From Lonicera japonica (lineage: Eukaryota > Streptophyta > Magnoliopsida > Dipsacales > Caprifoliaceae), in the NCBI GenBank assembly GCA_021464415.1, contig CM038465.1, positions 24,149,839 to 24,213,838 of the forward strand: a stretch of 64,000 nucleotides of DNA. The letters are read 5' to 3'. The translations under genes and the position numbers were made by a program. This document shows, piece after piece, positions 56,566 to 64,000 of this stretch. How positions within the stretch are numbered: the stretch's first letter is position 1; each line of letters starts with the position of its first letter. The notes under the pieces are model-generated. The model worked only from the letters and a program-made list of their open reading frames with translations. It was not told the DNA's origin and searched no databases.

Positions 56566-59080
56566 CCATGTGAATGACATGTTTAACCCTTATGTTGATT
56601 TCTACACGTGTGATAGATTATGTGGGCTTGTGATATATATATATATCAATGATGAAATGGATATATTGATGTTGATATGATCACACGTGGTAGAATGACA
56701 TTAATAATGATGTTGGGACATCTGTGTTATGCATACATGTTCTTGATTGATATTTTGGCCAACTATCTATGTGGGCATTGATTGTAAGGTTATAGTCTTA
56801 CCAAAGAGGGTTGTAGCCCTACCTAATGATTGGGTTATAGCCCATTGAGTGCGGTTGGAGCCGCTATGATTGAGTACCGGTACTCGTTGTAACTGGAGTG
56901 GAGCCACCCAAAGCAGACAAGGGAAAGGGCTACCCAGTACAGTGCGGTGGTAGCCGCCTGTTATGTTATCATATTGATGTATATTGCCTTCCCGAGGATT
57001 TGTATTCGTAGTCCTGCGTTTAATAGCTTCCCTGGCTTGCGGATTAGTTCGTGTGGCTCTATCAACGGGACTGTGTGTCTCGGGAAGTATTAGCCCTACA
57101 CTTAGGTGAAAGATCCTAAGGTAGTTCCATCCTCGGAGGAACGTGCTTGTACGGGTGTTCTTCTTGTTAAGTATTTGGAGTGTTGTCCCCGGGAAAATGT
57201 CTTGCGTGGGTTTATCTCCAAATGAATTACAAGTAAGGACCGAGTCCCTAGGCGGTTCGCTCACTTGGAGGAGACATGATTAGTTTAGAGCTTGGGGTCC
57301 TTCGGGAACCAATGCTCTAAGCCTAGTGACCGCGTGGTGTAAGCTGAGGCTTTATACACGAGATATGACATTGTGATCTTTATATGCTTGTTACTTGTAT
57401 GGTTGACTATATCATATCTTTTATGGTTATTATCCTTATTTATGTGATTACGTTGAGATGATTGTATGACAAGCATTACACGGGTCAGTTGACTACGGGA
57501 AGCGAATCCGTCATAGCATGATGAACCATAGGAAGCTAGTGTTTATGATGAGATAGTTTCATACCAATGGTTCTCTGGTGATACGGGAATTAGTTGAGAG
57601 TATTCCACGGGACATCTAGGGACGTCTCAGTTAGTCGGATAGATAGCCTTCGGTGAATAAGGATGGGCATCCTAGTGGGGATCGGCATGCACTTGTGTGT
57701 AGATTGTATTGTTTTATAAACTTTTGTAGTAAAGAAAAGTAGTTATTTTCTATACAAAACTTATATAGTTCCCACTGAGCCCGGTTTTGGCTCATCCCAT
57801 TTTCTAAACAGTTTTGCAGGTCAAGCATTGGGGAATGGCGCGTGATCTACGAGTCTAGAGACCTCTGATGTCCATATGCTATCTTTTGGGTCCTTTATGA
57901 AAAGGACCTTGTTGTATAAAATGATTGGTTATGTTGTTTTATAAAAGATCTTTTGTAGAAGCTTTAATACCGATTTTGATATGTGAACATCTTTGATGTA
58001 AACTTGTTAAGTTGATTTCTATATGTGGAGTTGTTTTAATGTGAATTGGTATGTGATTGGTTTTGATTTTTACAGGGCGGTTTATTAACTGAATAAACTC
58101 CACATGCCAAAATTTTACAAAAAAGGAATATGTTTATAATCAAGTTTTATTCAAGAAAAGTTTTTAAAAGTTGTGTTTATATAAATTTAAACCCGCCGTC
58201 GCACACGGCATCTGTGATTAACCGTGTCCCGGAGGTGAAAATCTCATTACGGGATTCGTGGCGTCACACAAAGGGTATAAAGGTCAAAACGACACAACCC
58301 TAAATTGATAGTCCACATATTAATTCCTTTTTTCAACCAATATCTTGATTGAACACAAGACTAGGCAAGTGTCATTCTTGTATAGTTCAATCTTTATTTC
58401 TTGATCTCTAAGTATAATTAATCTAATACAAATGACACCTCATTTACGCATGGCCATGCAAATATTAATTATACTTATCAAGGGGCCCAAAGATATCTCT
58501 CTCATTCTATAAGAGTGACAAATCCCATATTGATCAACCACATACCTCTACATAGTTTATAGTATGATTGATCATCATCTTTATAATTACTCGGTCAAGA
58601 GCAACGTTTGATGATGCCTGACATACTAATCCCTATGTTGGTAACCATGACAATCTCAGGTCTAAGGATAATAGGATATCACAAATGGGGAACATCACTG
58701 ATGACATTATGTAACACTCCTCGCAGTGTCCCCAGAGTGGGTCGTTCCAATACTTTGTTCCCTAACAAGTATCAGTGTGTTCAGCTCAATATCTTCATAT
58801 CCATGACTTGTGGAACATAATCATCAGCTGACCCATACTCTAATCATTATATCAATGTGATCCTAGGTTATTGACACATGATTAGGGACATCTAAATAAT
58901 ATTATTATAGCATTACTAGCATCCCACAATCAAGTCACGTACTTGATGAACTAGTATTAATATATATTATTTACAAGAGAATATAAAGTAAAATAAACTT
59001 TATTAATGAAAATAAGCATAAGATATCCAAGTACAAATCATAATCTATGAATAGTCCTAGGACATATCTCTTTCATTAGG

Positions 59081-59739
59081 AGGGTCAATCCTTCGAAGAA
59101 TTGCGGAAGAAATGAGCCAAGGAAGCGCATACGCGAAAACCCCCAATTTTTCTCCAAAACCCTAGAAATGCTGGATGGAGGTGGAGAAGATGAAGAAGAT
59201 TATGTTTGTGTGATGAAGGTGTGTAGATGAAATCACCTTATATCCCCTCAAAATCGCCTCTCATCTCTCTCTAAGAGCTCTCAAAAAGTGGTGTCAAAAT
59301 GAAAAAGAAAGAAGAAGAAGAAATATATAAAAAACCTCTCCAGGTTGATGTAGTCGACTAGATTTTCTCATGTAGTCATTCCTCGGCCATGTAGTCGACT
59401 ACATGGCTTAATTTCTGCCTCCTTCAGTTTTTTGGTCAATAGCCCGACTTCGCACCCACTTTTGGGCATCAAGGAGCTGGAATTGGGTCTCAACCAAAAC
59501 ACGAAAGCTGTAAAACGTTGAAATACTTTTCCAATGGTATTAACATGTCCTCATTTGGAGTTCAGATGAGGGAGTTATGATGTTCCAAAATTGTCCAAAA
59601 ATCCTTAATTGCGTGGAATTGAATTTATAATTTATGAACCGATTTCTTAGTCAATCCATCCGAAATGACTTATGGTCATTCCAATACACTTAAATACAAT
59701 AATGTAACTTATTGAAAGCCTTAGAATCAATACAATTTC
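59081..59739 (-). mobile_element. LTR Z, right part
   Basis: Continues the sequence broken at 40861 (compare K1 from about 34180). Contains tgtagtcgactacatgg-type palindromes (59349-59406) and a TATATAAAAAA region (59326-59336). Cut at 59740 by LTR B. Confidence 0.83.
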
Positions 59740-61568
59740 TGTGAACACCTCATTTTTCGACCTTCGCAAGAATCTTGGACCATTAGAAGATGATCATGCA
59801 TACATGCACAAACATTTATAGATCCATAAATATGCTTTACATGTGCTATAGGTCAAAGAACGAATCAAAAAGAGCATTCAGATTGAGAGTTACAAGAATT
59901 ACCGGAAACTGCCGAGACCGAAAATCGTTAAATTGCTTGATATGATGAAAATCATAGTTATTCATTCCTGATCATACTCAAATTTTTAAGGTTATTATTG
60001 AACAACATCATGAGCATCATACTCAAAAATCAGCTCGTTCCGATGACCGGATCTCCGAAAATTCAAAAAACCGGGACTTCGCTTCAGGTATTTAAACGGA
60101 GACGTTCCCAAAGTTTGAATGAGCCCAAAATTGGTCAGGAGATAGGATACATTATGGAGAGAGACATGTCAAAAAATCAGGTTGATCCGATGTCACGTTT
60201 TTCCAGAATCGTAAAAACCGTCGCAGGTAGAAAACATATGTCGCCAAGACAGATGCTTAACAACTGTCGCCAAGACAAATGCTCAAGGGTTTTCGTTTGA
60301 GGGACTTCCTGATCTCATAAAACCATGAAATTTTGTGGAGACCTGGGGAAAAATACCAGGAGAAATATACAAAAAAATCGGCTCGATCCGACGGTCGGAT
60401 CTTCAGAATTGGAGATACCGATAATTTAGCTTGAAAAATCAAATGAAGGCCTTCCCGATGTCCAAAAATTCTGAAAATTTGTCAATAGGTGGTTTTTATC
60501 ATGGGGAACAACATATTAAAAAATCAGGTTAATACGATGCATCGTTTGGCCAAAATTGCGAAAACCGTCGGTGGCAACAAATGCCTATCATTTGTCTTGG
60601 CGACAGATCCCTATCATCTGTCTTGGCGACAGATGCTTTTTTTCTCTCTCCTCCAGTTATAAATGGACCCCTATTTCTCCACTTTTAGGACATGGAAAAT
60701 GGCTGAAACTTTGGAAAAAGTGCTCCAAAATTCTCTACTTTCATTTTGGAAGATTTGAGGTAATTTTTGTCGCAATCTGAATTAAATTTTTTATCAGTGT
60801 TATTTTCAATTAATTGCATGTAGACGCTGCTATTTATCTCCAAATCAGTCCAAATTTAATATTTGAGCTTTATTTCCTATTCTAAAAATTTATAATGTGT
60901 TATCAGTCTCAATTTTTAGTTTTTGGATATAAATTTTTATCAGTTAATTATTGCTTTATCAGTCTCAATCTGATGAGCAATTAATTAATTTTTTTATCCA
61001 ATTAATCTCCAAATCAGCCCAAATTTTATATTTGAGCTTTATTTTCAAAACCAAATGTTTGGAATGAGTTAAAATCATTTTTTCAACATAAATTTTTATC
61101 AGTTAATTACCAATTTATCAGTCTCAATCCACTGAGGAATTAATTAGCAATTGTATCTTGTTTAATCCATAAATCGCGATACCTATCTAAATATCCAATA
61201 TAAGAGTTTTGAATTCGTCAAATTCCAATTTAGTAAATTAAATTGTGATAAATTATTTGACGAAGAAATCTCAAGGATTACCGGATATTCAATTCCAAAT
61301 AGAATTAGCTTCCAAAAAGTCCTGTATTTTTGCTAAAAACACTTATTTTATTATCTTTCATTATCAAAAATCATTTTTAAAATCACACACATACACATTG
61401 ATTTCTAAAAATTGTCAGGGCCAAAAATGAATCATAAGTGTTCAATCCCCACCCAAAATCCCGGTTTTTTCTAAAATTATGGACTGATATGCGATAATAT
61501 TACTAGACATGCGAATATTTGATTATAACTACATGCATATTCTATTTAAGAGACCGAAAGGGCGAATT
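59740..61568 (+). repeat. LTR B: Tat-type LTR, sense strand, right end missing
   Basis: Begins TGTGAACACCTC and runs to the conserved block gaccgaaagggcgaatt (61552), where element W interrupts it. Inverted units TCGCCAAGACAGATG / CATCTGTCTTGGCGA lie at 60240-60280 and 60590-60632, followed by a TATAAA box at 60658-60663. No coding sequence. Confidence 0.72.
60240..60663 (+). promoter_or_regulatory. TGTCTTGGCGACAG inverted units and TATA box of LTR B
   Basis: Two units read TCGCCAAGACA(g/a)ATG (60241 and 60267) and two read in the opposite sense, CAT(t/c)TGTCTTGGCGACAG (60589 and 60615). The latter pair ends about 25 bases before TATAAA (60658-60663). The two pairs could fold into a long hairpin or act as paired binding sites. 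Confidence 0.65.
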
Positions 61569-64000
61569 TGTGACGCCCCGAATCCCGTTATGAGATTTTC
61601 ACCTCCGGGACCCGGTTAATCACGGATGCCGTGCGCGACGGAGGGTTTAAAATATAAAAATCACGACTTTTAAAAACTTTTCTCAAATAAAATGGTGATC
61701 CTGTTTAAAAGCTCATTTTACAAAAACCAAGGCATGTGGAGTTTATTTTGCTAACAAACCATCCTGCAAGGTTTAAAATCACTTAACACGAGTAATCACA
61801 TCCAATCACAGTTTCAAATCCACTCCACATATATAAAACCATTTATACAAATTACAATACAAATCGTTTATCAAATCATAATCCGTTTACAATCATAAGG
61901 AAATCAAGATAATGATACAACATAGTCCTTTCTCGAAGAAGGACTAGACACAGAATGTGGACATCAGAGGCCTCTATACACGTATTTCATACCCCATCCG
62001 AGATGCTATGCCTGCAAAACTGTTAGGAAAACGGGATGAGCCAAATCTGGGCTCAGTGGGAACTATATAAGTTTTATATAGAAAATACTTTGCTTTTAAT
62101 GTATACTTTGAAAACGTGCAATGCAATGCCATGCAAGCCCAAGTGCATGCAACCCCACTAGGACTTCTATCCTAGGTACCCGGAATACATATATCCAACA
62201 ACCCGATCTCTCCTCTAGCCATCCATAAGATAAAATCCCAAGGAATTCCACAACTCGAGGAGATTTCTAGTCCAAAGTCGCCTCATAACAACTCAAGCAT
62301 CCAAAGGCTCGATATACTATGGACTATCCTCTCGCAACAGTAAGTTCACATTATACTATGCTATCCGCCACTTATGCCATAAGTCATAACTATAGGCCAA
62401 GTGTTCATTGTTATCGCTTTAATCATAGTTCATTATGAATCTTATACTTGGCCACCTAATAGGCTTTATCCTAAGGTCTTTAGCCTAAGACGTTGTATTA
62501 CGTCATACTCTCATTAGGCTATCTCATTAGCTACAATTTCCCTTTCAATTATGAGTGTATTATATGTATTATGATCTGAGTCGCTATTCCGTAATCCGTA
62601 CGCGTCCGTATATCCATACATCATTTCTAAGTTCAATAATCCTTATCTATTTCCACTTTATATATATTAATATATTATGAAAGGATCGACAGTTGTCTAC
62701 GCGTATTCTGTTCCGTCTAGATGTGTCCGCATAAGTATTTACATCATTTATATCATAGCCGAGGCAACATATATAAATCAACACGAGACATGATACGATA
62801 CAATAATAATAACAGTACAATCATAATCTCACAACTACTCTCGTATCACGTCTCCAATATAATGCCTCAGTTTCACCCCGCGGTCAGTCCAGGCCCAGAA
62901 CAGAGAATCCAGCGAGTCCCGAAGGATCCAAGGTTCTTGTCCATGTCTCCTCCAGGTGGGGAGTGGTTCAGGGACTTAGTTCTCCAAGTAGGTCATTCGG
63001 TGATAACCCACGCGACAGTCACTTTCCCGGGGACAACACCCCGAATAGTTAACGAGGAGAACACCACATGCAAACCACATCGACACTCTGGAGAAACTAC
63101 ACCAGGCGATACCCTAGTGGGTGATGACCGTTAGTAGCCCAACTACTTCCTGGGGACTCACCATTTAGGAAGTTGTGGCACACGGGACCTGCTCCGCTTG
63201 CCGGGGAAACTCGTCTAACCAAGGACACATAGTCCAGTTGGAAGGCAAGATACCTAGAGTGGGCTCTCCTTTGTGGGCACACACAACCACCGGCGGAGTC
63301 ACCGACTTCATTTTCCCCGTGCACGGTTTAGGGCCTGTTCACCCATGGGCGGCAATAGGAGGCAATAGACGGCCCTCCTTCGAGTCACGGGGAGCTACCC
63401 GATGCTCGGTATATCATCATATCCAGCCCATACGTGTGATCGCATCAACAGGAATACATCGATTCCGCATTCAACAATATACGTATAATCATCAACCATC
63501 CATCACACGTATGGCCAACAACATATATACACAATCATCATCATTATATTTATCATTCATTGTTCATCATTCGTCACATCATCATTATTGTCATCGTTCA
63601 TTCATCATTTATCACGTCATCATTTTCATTAATCCAATTATCCGAGACTTTACCATTTAATCAATAATTCTCATTGTACGGCCAATTGATCCATTATCAA
63701 TATATATATATATATGTATATATTACATATCATCATGTGTTTTAAGCATCCTATGATATTTCTCAAGCCACGTTGTCGAGCTAAGCCTTAACTAGTATGG
63801 GTCTCGGTTAATTGGAAGTTTCATGACAACACAACCTTGCCTTACTTAAAACCACAACGATCCATAAGCCACCAAACCAAGGTAATAACATTTCTAAGGT
63901 GTATCGGGTTTGTATACCCTCGCTTGTACTAACCAAAGCCCCTACAAAGCGCAAGACACAACGTTTGTTACTCTTCGTTACGCCCTAACGGGTTCTAGGC
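61569..64000 (-). mobile_element. Element W: LTR of the V family, runs off the window
   Basis: Begins TGTGACGCCCCGAATCCCG on the plus strand and matches the reverse complement of the right part of V (cacatgcc, cccggaggtgaaaatctc and flanking sequence). It interrupts LTR B. No coding frame with family features is found up to the window end; the longer open stretches there are low-complexity LTR sequence. Whether it is a solo LTR or part of an element cannot be seen. Confidence 0.75.

Larger units (their letters stand above)
53184..58268 (+). mobile_element. Solo LTR V (TGTAATACCC...GGCGTCACA), carrying solo LTR A3
   Basis: Flanked by the perfect duplication caaag (53179-53183 and 58269-58273). 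The other copia-2 LTR shows the empty site (acccaaagggtata near 42953). Native length is about 3.36 kb after removing A3. It holds four CCAAGATCGATCTTGG-type palindromes (53585-53690) and the recurrent ctctacaacttttgtgttt block (53494). The element at 61569-64000 is a minus-strand relative. No coding sequence. Confidence 0.9.
40862..59075 (-). mobile_element. Copia-2: complete-ended Ty1/copia element carrying five nested insertions
   Basis: Ends TGTTGGGAATTAGGG... and ...ATATCTCTTTCA on the plus strand, flanked by the duplication ttagg. LTRs 40862-43751 and 52660-59075 are 1325 and 1326 bp once nested insertions are removed. The minus-strand interior holds gag, protease, integrase, RT and RNaseH in copia order. 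Nested: A2 (41069-42628), K2 (44351-46930), Cassandra 2 (48237-49072), V (53184-58268) and, inside V, A3 (54847-56565). Coding frames carry several stops. The lineage within copia is not assigned. Confidence 0.9.
52660..59075 (-). repeat. 5' LTR of copia-2 (split by element V)
   Basis: Matches 40862-43751 on both sides of the nested element V. Native length 1326 bp. Retains the uninterrupted gtatgcacacatgaacg site where A2 inserted in the other LTR. Confidence 0.88.

Noticed and set aside
62721..63660. Open frames near the right edge as possible genes
   Set aside because: They lie in LTR sequence homologous to the reverse complement of V and contain no domain motifs.

Overview
This window comes from the repeat-rich, intergenic part of a large flowering-plant nuclear genome, probably a eudicot. 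Plant Ty1/copia and Ty3/gypsy polyproteins, two Cassandra elements carrying 5S rRNA-like sequence, and plant mobile domain (PMD) and DUF7745-type genes support this. I found no intact host gene, tRNA, rRNA gene or CRISPR array. The species cannot be named from the sequence. Nearly everything is a set of LTR retrotransposons inserted into one another, and many boundaries are fixed by TG...CA ends with matching 5-bp target-site duplications (TSDs).

Layout, left to right. (1) 1-17758: the right part of a Tat-like Ty3/gypsy element on the minus strand. From right to left it has a 5' LTR (16474-17758), primer site, gag, protease, RT-RNaseH with a second (archaeal-type) RNaseH, and integrase (5335-12298). 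Beyond integrase lie two genes on the opposite strand: a spliced PMD pseudogene (1-3102) and a DUF7745-like pseudogene (about 3792-5016). A solo LTR (12875-16048), itself holding a solo copia LTR (14240-15557), sits in the 5' leader. (2) 17759-22605: a decayed copia element whose left LTR was split by the Tat element. (3) 22606-29868: a gypsy-type LTR element with a 5-kb non-coding interior and a Cassandra element (24173-25008). (4) 29869-37407: a chromovirus-like gypsy element with an internal gag-protease deletion and a solo LTR (32375-34959) in gag. (5) 37408-39162: a plus-strand LTR fragment. (6) 39163-59739: a minus-strand LTR split by a complete nested copia element (40862-59075, TSD ttagg). 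That copia element hosts solo LTRs at 41069-42628, 44351-46930 and 53184-58268 (the last holding 54847-56565), plus a second Cassandra element (48237-49072). (7) 59740-61568: a plus-strand Tat-type LTR. (8) 61569-64000: another gypsy-type LTR running off the window.

The most interesting recurring structure is a cluster of short palindromes just upstream of the TATA box in LTRs. Different LTR groups use different palindromes: TGTCGCGCGACA, AGCCGtACGGcTGGC, GATCGATC, GTCGAC and TGTCTTGGCGACA types. The antisense DUF7745-like gene of the Tat element has a promoter-like stretch built the same way as that element's own LTR promoter. Most coding regions are broken by stop codons that look like C-to-T (or G-to-A) changes, many in CAG and CGA codons. 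This fits long-term decay of methylated, silenced DNA.
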